DNA of 32,375 bases. Origin: [Clostridium] methylpentosum DSM 5476. GTDB lineage: Bacteria > Bacillota > Clostridia > Oscillospirales > Ruminococcaceae. The stretch spans positions 103,086-135,460 of the forward strand of contig EQ973338.1 of NCBI GenBank assembly GCA_000158655.1, in the 5' to 3' direction. The stretch's first letter is position 1. The number at the start of each line of letters is the position of its first letter. Below, in pieces: positions 1-8,121 of this stretch. The position numbers were made by a program, and so were the translations under genes. Below the pieces are notes generated by a model. It made no database searches, was not told the DNA's origin, and saw only the letters and a list, made by a program, of their open reading frames with translations.

Positions 1-152
1 CATAACTTTTGCAATATTTGCCCTATATCCGCTTTTATTTTCCCCTACACTTCCTGTCTCCAATATTTTGGTGCAAATACAATGTGGTACTGGTATCTCC
101 ATTTTGAATACCCAAGGGGCAGGCTCTGTGCTAAACTGTTTATGTCATTCAT
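1..152 (-). pseudogene. tnpA: IS200-type transposase (tnpA), N-terminal part with nonsense codon, cut by window edge
   Basis: Reading leftward from an ATG at 150-152 with an AGGAGG site just upstream, the frame gives about 50 residues. They include SKWRYQYHIVFAPKYWRQ, the typical start of IS200/IS605-family Y1 (HUH) single-strand transposases (…KYHIVFTPKYRR…). An in-frame TAG at 45-47 interrupts it after RQEV. The reading then continues as GKIKADIGQIL, which also matches the family, where a Tyr or similar residue normally stands. The rest lies outside the window, so the HUH and catalytic Tyr cannot be inspected. The family makes a small enzyme that excises and inserts the element as single-stranded DNA. 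Because of the stop this copy is probably dead. The family call rests on motif recognition and is fairly safe. Confidence 0.8.
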
Positions 153-244
153 TATAATTCCTCCTTTTGCTTTGTAATGCGGTCGCCAAACCCTCAATTA
201 TTTTTGCAAAAGAAGGTATTCTTTTATCTGAAGATTTTTATTTT

Positions 245-261
245 CACCAGCATAGCCGGTG
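245..261. repeat. Terminal hairpin of the IS200-like element (left end)
   Basis: CACCAGC/GCCGGTG can pair around an ATA loop, with one G-T pair. It lies about 90 bases upstream of the tnpA start. IS200-family elements have such subterminal hairpins, which are recognised by TnpA. The element boundary is probably between here and the AraC terminator at 296. Confidence 0.5.
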
Positions 262-295
262 GTTTTATTTCGCTAAAGCAAACAATGAAAAATCC

Positions 296-318
296 CTGGC
301 AAAGACCTACTTTGCCAG
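296..318 (-). terminator. Rho-independent terminator of the AraC gene
   Basis: A perfect 9-bp stem CTGGCAAAG/CTTTGCCAG with a 5-base loop lies 26 bases after the stop codon of the leftward AraC gene. On that strand it is followed by GGGATTTTTC. Confidence 0.8.
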
Positions 319-343
319 AGATTTTGATTGTTATGAAGTTTTT

Positions 344-1378
344 CTAGATACTTGTTGCCAAGTTTTTCTGAAACCGTTTTCGGTAGTCAATGGGCGAAAA
401 ACCCTGCTGTTTCTTAAAAGCCTTGTAAAAATAACTGGTGTCACTGTACCCGATGATTTCAGTAATCTTTTCTGTTGAGATATTGGAATTTTTCAAATAG
501 TTGCATGCGATTTCCAGCCGGTAGTTTGAGACGATTTCTGAAAAGCTCATGCTGGTTTCCTGCTTGATCAGTCGGGACATATAGCCAATGGAATAGTTAA
601 AATGTTCCGCCACCTCTGCCAGGGAGACGTGGGAATAGTTATAGCGGATGTAGGAGAGGATATCCGCTATGGTTCGGTTTTTTGCCAAACCGTCCATGGC
701 CTCGCTGAATTCCTGCTGGTGTATGCGCACAAGGATTGCGAACAAAGCGACGAGATAGGAGTTCACCACCTGTTCAAAATACAACTGGCGGTCGCACAGC
801 TCCATAATCAGAGAGAGTATTAAATTGGAGACCTCCTGATTGTTCTTAAAGACCAAGAAATTGGTGATGTGTTCGTTGCCGTAGATTGAGTCGAGAAAAA
901 AGTTGAAGAAAATCTTGTTGTCAGAAATCATGTTCACCAGTTTGTTTTCGACAAAGGATTTGCGCAGCAGGATGTTAAATACAATATCATCTGGCGTTTG
1001 GGTGTAGGGCAGATGGACTGCATAGGGATTGAGAAGAATCAGGCTGCTCTCGTCAATTTCAATTCGGTCATGATTGGGGAATTCGTTGATAAATTTCCCA
1101 CGGTACACAAAAGCAAGCTCATAGAAATCGTGGTAATGGCCCAACTTGGGCTTCCTTTGAGGTTCTCCGGGCGGTGTCCGATGCGCGTGGACAACCACAT
1201 CGCTTCCCGGATAAAAGTTTTCCTTTTCTGAAATCAAGCAAGGAGATTCCGGGAGGTCCTGTTGATGCGGTTTTCTTTTGGTATCACGTCCTGGCGTTGA
1301 TTGCCCATCTCTTAGGATCCTTTCTCGGTTTAACTGTTCAATTTTATGAATATAGAATTCCGCATCAAACATAGACAT
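344..1378 (-). CDS. AraC-family transcriptional regulator
   Basis: A cytoplasmic DNA-binding regulator of about 344 residues. The N-terminal half contains a cupin-like ligand-binding segment (HDFYELAFVYRGKF, then LNPYAVHLPY). The last ~100 residues hold the two helix-turn-helix motifs of the family: VSLAEVAEHFNYSIGYMSRL, then TEKITEIIGYSDTSYFYKAF followed by GFSPIDYRKRF. The open frame runs further upstream to 1447, but that extension overlaps the promoter. I therefore place the start at the second ATG of the cluster at 1372-1381, just after a GGAAGGA site; 1372 is the alternative. Such regulators usually control a neighbouring sugar gene, but no intact target gene adjoins this one: mobile relics lie on both sides. 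The ligand is unknown. Confidence 0.9.
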   Translation of the reverse strand: MSMFDAEFYIHKIEQLNRERILRDGQSTPGRDTKRKPHQQDLPESPCLISEKENFYPGSDVVVHAHRTPPGEPQRKPKLGHYHDFYELAFVYRGKFINEFPNHDRIEIDESSLILLNPYAVHLPYTQTPDDIVFNILLRKSFVENKLVNMISDNKIFFNFFLDSIYGNEHITNFLVFKNNQEVSNLILSLIMELCDRQLYFEQVVNSYLVALFAILVRIHQQEFSEAMDGLAKNRTIADILSYIRYNYSHVSLAEVAEHFNYSIGYMSRLIKQETSMSFSEIVSNYRLEIACNYLKNSNISTEKITEIIGYSDTSYFYKAFKKQQGFSPIDYRKRFQKNLATSI

Positions 1379-1418
1379 CATCTTCCTTCCAAATCGCAAA
1401 CTGCGGTTTCCTTTGTCC

Positions 1419-1447
1419 ATTATAACATGAAAAAGAAGTCCCCGCAA
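1419..1447 (-). promoter_or_regulatory. Promoter of the AraC gene
   Basis: On the minus strand there is a TATAAT -10 box (1419-1424) preceded by TG one base upstream (extended -10), with TTGCGG as -35 (1442-1447) at exactly 17 bases. Transcription would start near 1412, giving a leader of about 35 bases. This supports the shorter start of the regulator. Confidence 0.7.
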
Positions 1448-2315
1448 TTTCTTTTTATCAACAAGTACCTGGGCTATCTTGGAAAACCAGGATGGCGTTC
1501 CAGATAAATGGTGAGAAAGGGCGTTCTATTGTCTCTATTTCCGGTCGTCCGTCTCTCTTTTTTTCTGCTCAGGGGTTCTCATTTTCCTTTTCCTCACCGT
1601 GGTCAAAATGTTTTTTCTGACCCTATCCAATACAGCCCATTTCGCAAAATGCGCTTGTTCACTGGTCTCCATTGCCTGTAAAATTCTTTTCTATCTGGGG
1701 GAATCAGTTGGCCAGGCCAAGGGCTCACGCTTTTTTACCTGCTGTTTCCACTGTCTGTCATGGTTCTGTATACAAACGGTTCAGCCCTGCCTCACCGGCT
1801 GACACTGTCATGCGAACAGGATGGAGCAACCGAAAAATTTCATTCTGCTCAACTGGACATGCAACCAGTTTGGTTGGTCGATGTGCATGGAATGGATCTA
1901 GTGGAGCTGTTCCATTTCGTTTACAATCAAAACCACTCGTGAACAGATGGTATGCACAGACCCGAAAAGGGCTGATTACCGGCTTTGCCCCTTAATGGAC
2001 ATCGAGTAGGCCTCATGCACACAGCCAACTTCTGTCTTTCAGGATCTCCTATATTTTAATGTGATCTCCAAACCACTCCTGTTCTATCTCGGGAGGTCTT
2101 GCTTTCAGTTTCAGTATTTTTCTTGCCTTTTCGGCCCAGTGAATATCCCTGGGATAGCCGGGGCTTTGTAGGAAACACCTGTAAGACTCTGATCCTAGCA
2201 GCGCCTAAAAACGTTTTTTACGGTCTGATTCCTGCGAGGGGATTGTTGCTTGCTATCTGTAAATGAGTCGGTGTATTCCCTTATTGTCAGTTGGTCGGGG
2301 GTTTCAATTACAAAA
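1448..2315. other. Non-coding or decayed stretch
   Basis: I read all frames across this 0.87-kb stretch. Only short open frames occur (up to 107 codons at 1672-1995, plus strand), with no ribosome binding site and no recognisable protein. It is best described as a degraded remnant of accessory DNA lying between the AraC promoter and a terminator-like hairpin. Confidence 0.5.
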
Positions 2316-2346
2316 AGAGACAGCTTCCTATTCAGAAACTGCCTCT
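2316..2346 (-). terminator. Terminator-like hairpin
   Basis: A 12-bp imperfect stem (AGAGACAGCTTC with GAAACTGCCTCT, including G-T pairs) has a 7-base loop. On the minus strand it is followed by TTTTTG; on the plus strand a weaker TGTTTATTT follows. It lies just downstream of the unrecognised fragment at 2370-2613. Confidence 0.6.
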
Positions 2347-2369
2347 TGTTTATTTAACTCGCGTAAATT

Positions 2370-2613
2370 CTAAAAGTTCAAGACTGGTCCTGCCTTCAAA
2401 CGCCTGAAATTCTCAGTTTTTGCACCCTCTAATTGCTTAAAGGCTTGATTGTCGGGACGTAATCGGTCATATTGGTATAGACTTCCGCTAACCTCTACAA
2501 TGCTCTTTATTCGCTATTATTAGATTTACAAGCAATTCGTTTTCCTGCCTTATCCAGCCTTCAACGGGACAAATAGTGTAAAATTTGATGTAGATGATGT
2601 AAAGCTTCTGACC
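2370..2613 (-). pseudogene. Unrecognised gene fragment, two overlapping frames
   Basis: Two adjacent minus-strand frames read like genuine protein. One spans 2488-2613 and contains CPVEGWIRQENELLVNLI. The next spans 2370-2513 and contains GSLYQYDRLRPDNQAFKQLE. They would join through a single frameshift near 2500. There is no start codon with a ribosome binding site, and a stop codon precedes each piece. I do not recognise the family. Its position between a terminator-like hairpin and an integrase tail suggests a leftover of the same mobile element. Low confidence. Confidence 0.3.
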
Positions 2614-2623
2614 TCATAAGAGA

Positions 2624-2658
2624 AGTCCTGATATTCCCGATACGGGAACATCAGGACT
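2624..2658 (-). terminator. Terminator hairpin after the integrase remnant
   Basis: AGTCCTGATATTCCCG pairs almost perfectly with CGGGAACATCAGGACT around a 3-base loop. It lies 8 bases beyond the stop codon of the integrase remnant on the minus strand. The T-rich tract is weak (TTCTCTT). Confidence 0.6.
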
Positions 2659-2666
2659 ATATTATT

Positions 2667-2807
2667 TTACTCATTTTTGAAGTATAAGTCAAGCCCCTCA
2701 AATTCAGAACACTTGAGCTCTTTTGTCACATCGGTGTAGATACTAAGCGCGGCGGAAATATCCTTGTGATCAAGTGCGCCCTGAATTACCTTTACATTCA
2801 CCCTTGC
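2667..2807 (-). pseudogene. Tyrosine recombinase (integrase), C-terminal remnant
   Basis: A 46-residue open segment too short for most gene finders. It reads NVKVIQGALDHKDISAALSI, then YTDVTKEL, then SEFEGLDLYF before the stop. This is the C-terminal end of phage/ICE-type tyrosine integrases, whose usual form is VIQEVLGHKDISTTMDIYTHVT. It retains the box II His region (LDH in place of LGH) and the catalytic Tyr of SIYTDVT. A TAA codon stands directly before the first residue, so more than 85% of the protein, including the Arg residues, is missing. No function remains. It shows that an integrative element once occupied this locus. Confidence 0.75.
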
Positions 2808-2815
2808 TTAACAGA

Positions 2816-3241
2816 CTATCTCAGCGAACCTTCTCCCCCCATCAATCTTGTCATTTCTTCTATGCGTTCTAATGGGAATGGTGGTTCACACAGAGGTTGT
2901 AATGCAATCGACATCATTTTCATCGGATTGTCATCTGCCGCCACACGATTTGACGACATTGCCCCACACCTACGACAGCGATGTATGATCGCCCACTCTC
3001 TGTTTTTTCTTACCCACACTGCAACAGGGTCCATTATGCCGCCGCAGTCCGAAGCTCTATCTCCGGGTTCTATATCCAAATGAAGACTGCTAAGACAATT
3101 CGGGCAGTGATTTCTATGATTACTTCCTGCGCCTTCTGGTACAACCGATCGTCCACAAACCCTACAGGTAAATGTTACATTACACGGATGGGTTTTATAA
3201 TAGTTTTTATCATATTTTTTTCGTTTATTTTCACGGTTCAT
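2816..3241 (-). CDS. RNHCP domain-containing protein
   Basis: A 141-residue soluble protein beginning with a very basic stretch (MNRENKRKKYDKNYYK). It contains the name-giving motif of the RNHCP family, SNHRNHCPNCLSSLHLD (about residues 40-56). It also has a CRVCG pair before it and a RCRRCG pair near residue 88, so a Cys4-type zinc site is likely. The family is widespread in Firmicutes and its biochemical role is not established. The start is fixed by an AGGAGG site 7 bases upstream. The gene ends 8 bases before the integrase remnant and has no obvious operon partner. The leader upstream carries two hairpins. The family assignment is confident; the function is unknown. Confidence 0.85.
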   Translation of the reverse strand: MNRENKRKKYDKNYYKTHPCNVTFTCRVCGRSVVPEGAGSNHRNHCPNCLSSLHLDIEPGDRASDCGGIMDPVAVWVRKNREWAIIHRCRRCGAMSSNRVAADDNPMKMMSIALQPLCEPPFPLERIEEMTRLMGGEGSLR

Positions 3242-3257
3242 TTTAATTCCTCCTGAA

Positions 3258-3325
3258 AGTTTTTATGTTTTATAAAAACTGCCGAGAGGATTGCCATTTT
3301 ACTGTATGCAAGCCTCCCGGCTTGC
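3258..3325 (-). other. Structured leader of the RNHCP gene (two hairpins)
   Basis: Two perfect inverted repeats lie upstream of the RNHCP ribosome binding site. One is GCAAGCC/GGCTTGC with a 4-base loop (3308-3325). The other is AGTTTTTAT/ATAAAAACT with a 5-base loop (3258-3280), ending 7 bases from the AGGAGG. They could be a regulated leader or a decayed terminator. The rest of 3326-3561 shows no gene and no convincing promoter. Confidence 0.4.
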
Positions 3326-3561
3326 TACAATTACACATCTATTGTTAATCAAACAATATTCTCCTTTCAGAATTCAGCATTATTCTATTTTAATGCTTTA
3401 TACAACAGCGGACAATTACAAAGCAGAACTGTTCGCTGTTTCGCTGTATTGTTAATTATGCGATTTTTTATGCCCTGCACACCTTTTGACGGCATTTGAT
3501 GTAGTAAGGTGTAGTTTTGGGCGATTTTTCGCTCCCAACGATAACTTATGAGAATATACAG

Positions 3562-5070
3562 TTACTTATCACTCGGTAAGGGCTTCATTGTCGGGAAGAG
3601 CAATACATCGCGGATGCAGTCGTTGTTGGTGAGCAGCATGACCAGACGGTCGATGCCGATGCCCAAACCGCCAGTCGGCGGCATGCCGTATTCAAGGGCA
3701 GTGATGTAGTCGGTGTCCATGTCGGCAGCCTCGTCATCGCCCGCCTTTTTCAGCTCTACCTGATGCTCAAAACGGCCCTTCTGGTCAATCGGATCGTTGA
3801 GTTCAGAAAATGCGTTGGCGTGCTCCCGTCCGAGGATGAACAGCTCAAAACGCTCGGTCATCGTCGGGTCGGAGGGTTTTCTCTTGGCGAGCGGCGAAAT
3901 TTCGACCGGATAGTCAGTGATAAAGGTCGGCTGAATCAGCTTGTCCTCCACATATTCGTCAAAGAAAAGGTTGAGGATGTCCCCTTTGAGATGGCGGTCC
4001 TCAAATTCAATATGGTGCTCCTTGGCTATTGCACGCGCCTCTTCGAGCGTCTCGATCTGGCTGAAATCCACGCCGGAATACTGTTTGACTGCATCGGTCA
4101 TGGTGATGCGTGTAAACGGCTTGCCGAGGTCGATCTCGTGTTCGCCGTACTGCACCGTCGTGGTGCCGAGCACATTCTGCGCAACCGTTTTGATCATCCG
4201 CTCGGTGATGTCCATCATTCCCTCGTAGTCGGTGTACGCCTGATACAGTTCGAGCAGGGTGAACTCGGGGTTGTGTTTGGTGTCGGTGCCCTCGTTGCGG
4301 AACACCCGTCCGATCTCGTACACCCGGTCAAATCCACCGACAATCAGGCGTTTGAGGTGCAGCTCAAGCGCAATGCGCATATACATGTCGATGTTGAGCG
4401 CATTGTGGTGGGTGATGAACGGGCGGGCCGACGCGCCGCCCGCGATGTTGTGCAGCACCGGGGTCTCCACCTCGAGAAAGCCCTCGCCGTCTAGGAAGCG
4501 GCGGATTTCGGTGATAATCCGGCTGCGTTTGACAAAGGTATCCTTGACGTCGGGGTTGACAATCAGGTCAACATAGCGCTGACGATAGCGGGTGTCGGTG
4601 TCGCGCAAACCGTGCCACTTTTCAGGCAGCGGCAAGAGGGATTTAGAGAGCAGGGTGATTTTGCTCGCCTTGATCGAAATCTCCCCCTTGTGGGTGCGGA
4701 ACACTTCCCCTTCAATGCCGATGATGTCGCCGATGTCCCATTTTTTGAAGGACTGGTAGGTTTCCTCCCCCACAGCGTCGATCCGCACATAGGACTGCAG
4801 CCGACCGGTGTTGTCGCGCAGGTCGACAAAGCTCGCCTTGCCCATACCGCGCTTGCTCATCATGCGGCCCGCAAGGGAGACCACTTTGCCCTCCATCTCA
4901 TCAAAATGCTCGATGATCTCATTTGCGTATGCAGTCACCTCATATTTGGTGATTTCAAACGGGTTGTTCCCGTTTTGTTTGAGCTCGTCAAGCTTGTCCC
5001 GCCGGATCTGAAACAGCTCGTTGAGATCCTGAACCTGCTCCTGTTCCTGTATCTTCTTGTTGTCTGCCAT
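3562..5070 (-). CDS. lysS: Lysyl-tRNA synthetase, class II
   Basis: This enzyme attaches lysine to tRNA-Lys using ATP, in the cytoplasm. Its 502 residues match the usual bacterial LysS length. An N-terminal OB-fold anticodon-binding domain (about residues 60-150, with [20 protein letters not shown]) is followed by the class II catalytic core. Motif 2 is [18 protein letters not shown] and motif 3 is [14 protein letters not shown] near the C-terminus. The ATG follows a GGAGGT site. The gene lies 58 bases after greA on the same strand, a common arrangement in Firmicutes. A hairpin with a T-run between them may lower readthrough. No T-box leader is visible. The call is secure. Confidence 0.98.
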   Translation of the reverse strand: MADNKKIQEQEQVQDLNELFQIRRDKLDELKQNGNNPFEITKYEVTAYANEIIEHFDEMEGKVVSLAGRMMSKRGMGKASFVDLRDNTGRLQSYVRIDAVGEETYQSFKKWDIGDIIGIEGEVFRTHKGEISIKASKITLLSKSLLPLPEKWHGLRDTDTRYRQRYVDLIVNPDVKDTFVKRSRIITEIRRFLDGEGFLEVETPVLHNIAGGASARPFITHHNALNIDMYMRIALELHLKRLIVGGFDRVYEIGRVFRNEGTDTKHNPEFTLLELYQAYTDYEGMMDITERMIKTVAQNVLGTTTVQYGEHEIDLGKPFTRITMTDAVKQYSGVDFSQIETLEEARAIAKEHHIEFEDRHLKGDILNLFFDEYVEDKLIQPTFITDYPVEISPLAKRKPSDPTMTERFELFILGREHANAFSELNDPIDQKGRFEHQVELKKAGDDEAADMDTDYITALEYGMPPTGGLGIGIDRLVMLLTNNDCIRDVLLFPTMKPLPSDK

Positions 5071-5096
5071 TTTTTACCTCCATTTAAAAAACGTCA

Positions 5097-5122
5097 TAAG
5101 GGCCTCTTTGCAGAAGCCCTTA
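5097..5122 (-). terminator. Weak terminator or attenuator between greA and lysS
   Basis: A 7-bp stem TAAGGGC/GCCCTTA with a 12-base loop is followed on the minus strand by TGACGTTTTTT. It sits between the greA stop and the lysS ribosome binding site. The small stem suggests partial rather than complete termination. Confidence 0.45.
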
Positions 5123-5128
5123 CCCAAC

Positions 5129-5605
5129 CTATTTCGAAATCTCAAGGACTTCAAATTCAATCATTCCGGAAGGTACTTCCACTTCCACACGGTCACCCAC
5201 ACGGTGGCCGAGCAGCGCCTTGCCGACGGGGGATTCATCCGAAATTTTCCCCTCAGAAGGATCGGCCTCGGTGGAACCCACAATGTAGTACTCGACGTCT
5301 TCATCAAACTCAATATCTTTGAGAAGCACCTTGGAACCGATGCTCACAATATCGGTGGGCAAGTCGCTGTCGTCGAGCACGTGGACGTTTTTGAGCATTG
5401 CCTCGACCTGGGCGATTCTCGCCTCAACCATTGCCTGCTCATTTTTCGCCTCATCGTATTCGCTATTCTCCGAAAGGTCGCCGAACGAAAGGGCGACTTT
5501 GATCTTTGCAGCCACTTCCTGCCGTTTCACCGTCTTGAGCTCCTCGAGCTCCTCCTCAAGTTTGCTAAGACCTTCACCAGTCAAAATCGTTTGTTTATTC
5601 ACCAC
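5129..5605 (-). CDS. greA: Transcription elongation factor GreA
   Basis: GreA rescues backtracked RNA polymerase by stimulating cleavage of the nascent RNA. An N-terminal coiled coil ([20 protein letters not shown], then the acidic tip segment [14 protein letters not shown]) is followed by the C-terminal FKBP-like domain ([18 protein letters not shown], then [14 protein letters not shown]). The frame is open from an ATG at 5620. However, a GGAGGG site overlaps that codon and is correctly spaced (7 bases) for the GTG at 5603-5605, so I use the GTG. This gives 158 residues, the normal GreA length. It is the first gene of the greA-lysS unit, with a near-consensus promoter about 65 bases upstream. 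Confidence 0.95.
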   Translation of the reverse strand: MVNKQTILTGEGLSKLEEELEELKTVKRQEVAAKIKVALSFGDLSENSEYDEAKNEQAMVEARIAQVEAMLKNVHVLDDSDLPTDIVSIGSKVLLKDIEFDEDVEYYIVGSTEADPSEGKISDESPVGKALLGHRVGDRVEVEVPSGMIEFEVLEISK

Positions 5606-5670
5606 GAATGTTCCCTCCATCTATTTCAAAGTCTTTCTTCTTATAGCTATCATATGGTACAATACCCTAT

Positions 5671-5699
5671 ATTATATGAAATCCTTGCAGTTCTGTCAA
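5671..5699 (-). promoter_or_regulatory. Promoter of greA-lysS
   Basis: A perfect consensus on the minus strand: TTGACA (5694-5699), a 17-base spacer, and TATAAT (5671-5676). The -35 box ends only 16 bases from the stop codon of the upstream glycosylase gene. Confidence 0.9.
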
Positions 5700-5715
5700 G
5701 GCGAAAATTGTAAAA

Positions 5716-6561
5716 CTATTTGCGGCGGTATTCGTCCGGAATCGCCTCAGGGCAGTTGCGAATGTAGTGAAAAAGATACTGCTGGGCAATGCCGCCATAA
5801 GGCCGGGCAAATTCGGGAAATCCATCCTGGTAAAAGTATGTAATTGCACGTTTGATCCAGACGTCCACCGGGAACGCCTCAAGGCGGTGAAACCCAAAAA
5901 GCAGGACGCACTCCGCGACCTTTGGCCCCACGCCGCAGATTGAAGTTAACGTTTTGCGCGCCTCGTCAATCTCCATCGTGTAAAGGGAAGGGAGATCAAT
6001 CTTCCCGGTGCTCACTTTGTGCGCCGCATCGAGCAGATAACGCGCTCGGAAGCCCGCCCGCATGATGGAGAGGTCGTCAAGCGACTTGGCGGCAAGCGCC
6101 TCGGGAGTGGGAAAGGCATATCCACCGGGAACCTGCTCCCCGCAGAGTTTGCAGAGACGGTCAATGATCCCTTTAATGCGAGGGATGTTGTTGTTTTGGG
6201 AGATGATAAAACTGCATAGCGTTTCCCAGGGATCCTGCCGCAGAATGCGGATGCCGCCCGCATAGTCACAGGATTTTTTGAGGACTTCGTCCTCTAAAAA
6301 CCCCTGCTTGATCGCCTGGTAATCGGTGTCAAAATCAAAATACAGCTTCCAGTGCCTTTCAAAATCCTCAGCAGAGGTGTCGTAGAAGGTGAGCTGGTTT
6401 CCATCCTGCCGCATGGCGAGATACCTGCCCCCTGCGAACCCGCAGAAGGAGCCGTCCTCCTGGGGGACAAAGCGGAAACACTGCCCGCAGTCGAGGGTAT
6501 CAGCAAGACTGAAATCGTCTATTTCCACAATGAAATGCTTTCCGTTTTGTGTTGTTTTCAT
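5716..6561 (-). CDS. ogg: 8-oxoguanine DNA glycosylase/AP lyase (OGG1-type)
   Basis: This base-excision repair enzyme removes 8-oxoguanine opposite C and nicks the abasic site. The N-terminal OGG domain is recognisable from SLADTLDCGQCFRF, and the HhH-GPD core starts at DPWETLCSFIISQNNNIPRI. The helix-hairpin-helix and catalytic loop read SICGVGPKVAECVLLFGF, followed by FPVDVW. The lysine (residue 214) and aspartate (residue 233) are 19 residues apart, exactly as Lys249 and Asp268 of human OGG1, so the enzyme should be bifunctional. Its 281 residues are typical of clostridial members. It is divergent from the aldolase gene, and I see no strong promoter of its own. The call is secure. Confidence 0.93.
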   Translation of the reverse strand: MKTTQNGKHFIVEIDDFSLADTLDCGQCFRFVPQEDGSFCGFAGGRYLAMRQDGNQLTFYDTSAEDFERHWKLYFDFDTDYQAIKQGFLEDEVLKKSCDYAGGIRILRQDPWETLCSFIISQNNNIPRIKGIIDRLCKLCGEQVPGGYAFPTPEALAAKSLDDLSIMRAGFRARYLLDAAHKVSTGKIDLPSLYTMEIDEARKTLTSICGVGPKVAECVLLFGFHRLEAFPVDVWIKRAITYFYQDGFPEFARPYGGIAQQYLFHYIRNCPEAIPDEYRRK

Positions 6562-6686
6562 ACAAGCCTACTTTCTTTTTTATTTTTCGATCATTTTTCT
6601 GAAAATGAACCATTTTTTCTTTAAAATATGCAGAGAATTCCTCTCAAAAAATTCACAATTCTTCGGAAAAACAAGATGGAAATTCA

Positions 6687-6715
6687 TTGCAAAAACGCCG
6701 TAAAAGCGGTATAAT
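6687..6715 (+). promoter_or_regulatory. Promoter of the fructose-bisphosphate aldolase gene
   Basis: TTGCAA (6687-6692), a 17-base spacer, and TATAAT (6710-6715). An AGGGAGG ribosome binding site follows at 6735-6741, 8 bases before the ATG. Confidence 0.85.
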
Positions 6716-6749
6716 GAAGGTATCGTAAATAGTTAGGGAGGTTTTAATC

Positions 6750-7775
6750 ATGCCAGTAGTCAATTACCAACAGTATTGCAATATGCTGGACAGCGCATAC
6801 AAAAACCATTACGCGTATCCCGCATTCAATGTGACCTCGATGGAAACGGTTAGCGCAGTTCTTGCCGGCCTGGCAGAGGCAAAATCGGACGGGATCATTC
6901 AGGTATCGACCGGCGGCGCGGCGCACGCATCAGGTGCGACCGTCAAGGACAAAGTACTCGGCGCAATTGCCCTTGCGGAATATGTCCACCTCGTGGCGTC
7001 GAAATACGATATTTTCGTCGCGCTGCACACCGACCACTGCAAGGCGGAAGACCTGGACGGCTTTGTTCTCCCCTTGATTGAGGAAACGGAACGCCGCCGC
7101 GCCGCTGGACTCCCCAACCTCTTCAACAGCCATATGTTCGATGGGTCCAACATTTCACTGAAGGAAAACATCGAGATTTCCAAAAAGCTGCTTGCGCGCT
7201 GCTCCAAAAATGACATTGTCCTCGAGGTCGAGGCGGGCGTAGTAGGCGGTGAGGAAGACGGCGTCAACAACGAGGGCGTTGCCAACGAAAAGCTCTATAC
7301 TACCCCTGAGGATCTGCTCAAGATTTACGAAGCGCTCGATGAAGTGGGCGGACGCTACATGGTGGCGGCGACCTTTGGCAACGTGCATGGCGTGTACAAA
7401 CCCGGCAATGTCAAACTTCGCCCCAAAGTCCTGCTCGAAGGTCAGGAGGCGCTCAAGGCAAAATATGGAGACGACAAGGCGTTCCAGTATGTCTTCCACG
7501 GAGGTTCTGGCTCCTCCAAAGAGGAAATCCACGAAACCCTCAATTACGGTGTTGTCAAGATGAATATTGACACCGACACCCAGTACGCTTTCACCCGCCC
7601 CATCGTAGAGCATATGTTTAAGAATTATGACGGGGTGCTCAAAGTGGATGGCGAAGTCGGGGTGAAAAAGGTCTACGATCCCCGTGCCTATCTCAAGGCA
7701 GCGGAAAAAGGAATGTCCGACCGGGTTATCGAAGCGTGTGAGGACCTCCATTCAGTTGGAAAATCTCTCTATTAA
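6750..7775 (+). CDS. fba: Fructose-bisphosphate aldolase, class II
   Basis: This glycolytic and gluconeogenic enzyme cleaves fructose-1,6-bisphosphate into dihydroxyacetone phosphate and glyceraldehyde-3-phosphate in a zinc-dependent reaction. Its 341 residues form one TIM barrel. Family signatures in order are YPAFNVTSMETV, FVALHTDHCKAEDLDGF (a zinc His), HMFDGSNISLKENI, LEVEAGVVGGEEDGV, AATFGNVHGVYKPG, YVFHGGSGSSKEEI and VKMNIDTDTQYAFTRP (phosphate binding). The length and the TDHC pattern fit the class IIA (E. coli FbaA-like) branch. It is a single-gene unit with a strong promoter and terminator, as expected for a highly expressed central gene. The call is secure. Confidence 0.97.
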   Translation: MPVVNYQQYCNMLDSAYKNHYAYPAFNVTSMETVSAVLAGLAEAKSDGIIQVSTGGAAHASGATVKDKVLGAIALAEYVHLVASKYDIFVALHTDHCKAEDLDGFVLPLIEETERRRAAGLPNLFNSHMFDGSNISLKENIEISKKLLARCSKNDIVLEVEAGVVGGEEDGVNNEGVANEKLYTTPEDLLKIYEALDEVGGRYMVAATFGNVHGVYKPGNVKLRPKVLLEGQEALKAKYGDDKAFQYVFHGGSGSSKEEIHETLNYGVVKMNIDTDTQYAFTRPIVEHMFKNYDGVLKVDGEVGVKKVYDPRAYLKAAEKGMSDRVIEACEDLHSVGKSLY

Positions 7776-7827
7776 TGGTGTATCCCCGCTGAAAAAGGCA
7801 GCTGCACCCAGAATACCAGGTGAAAAG

Positions 7828-7862
7828 AAGCAAAGCGTTCTGAACGGCGCTTTGCTTTTTTT
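7828..7862 (+). terminator. Terminator of the aldolase gene
   Basis: A perfect 10-bp stem AAGCAAAGCG/CGCTTTGCTT with a 10-base loop, followed by a run of T. It lies 50 bases after the stop codon. Confidence 0.9.
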
Positions 7863-8121
7863 ATCAACAAAACCCCTGAATGGCTGTATTGCAAAAGGTG
7901 AAGGAATGCAGCAGACGTGCGGAATCATGCCGGTTTCCGCTGAGACTGCCCTTGCATTCTGTTTTGCAAACCACTCCCGGGCGAACCCGATACAGCTGTG
8001 TTTTCATCCGGGACAGACCACAAAAAAATATTCCATTTCCCTCGAACCAAATCAGGTCAGCAGGCCATTTTGCGGCCAGACGGTTCGCGCTCATGCAGCT
8101 ACAGCACAGCATTGTTCCAAC
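7863..8121. other. Intergenic stretch without a recognised gene
   Basis: These 259 bases lie between the aldolase terminator and the stop codon of the PH-domain gene. An 82-codon minus-strand frame (7864-8112) lacks a ribosome binding site and any family resemblance. No clear terminator for the leftward PH-domain gene was found here. Confidence 0.4.

Noticed and set aside
1672-1995. 107-codon plus-strand frame in the empty stretch
   Set aside because: No ribosome binding site, no family resemblance, and overlapping equal-sized frames in other phases. Not supported as a gene.
5071-5128. T-box or other amino-acid-sensing leader before lysS
   Set aside because: The 58-base greA-lysS gap is too short for a T-box, and no T-box consensus is present. 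Only a small hairpin with a T-run is seen.
3763-5322. Plus-strand frames opposite lysS and greA
   Set aside because: Shadows of lysS and greA, both unmistakable by motif and length.
7864-8112. 82-codon minus-strand frame after the PH-domain gene
   Set aside because: Cys-rich random-looking product with no ribosome binding site. Considered only as intergenic sequence.
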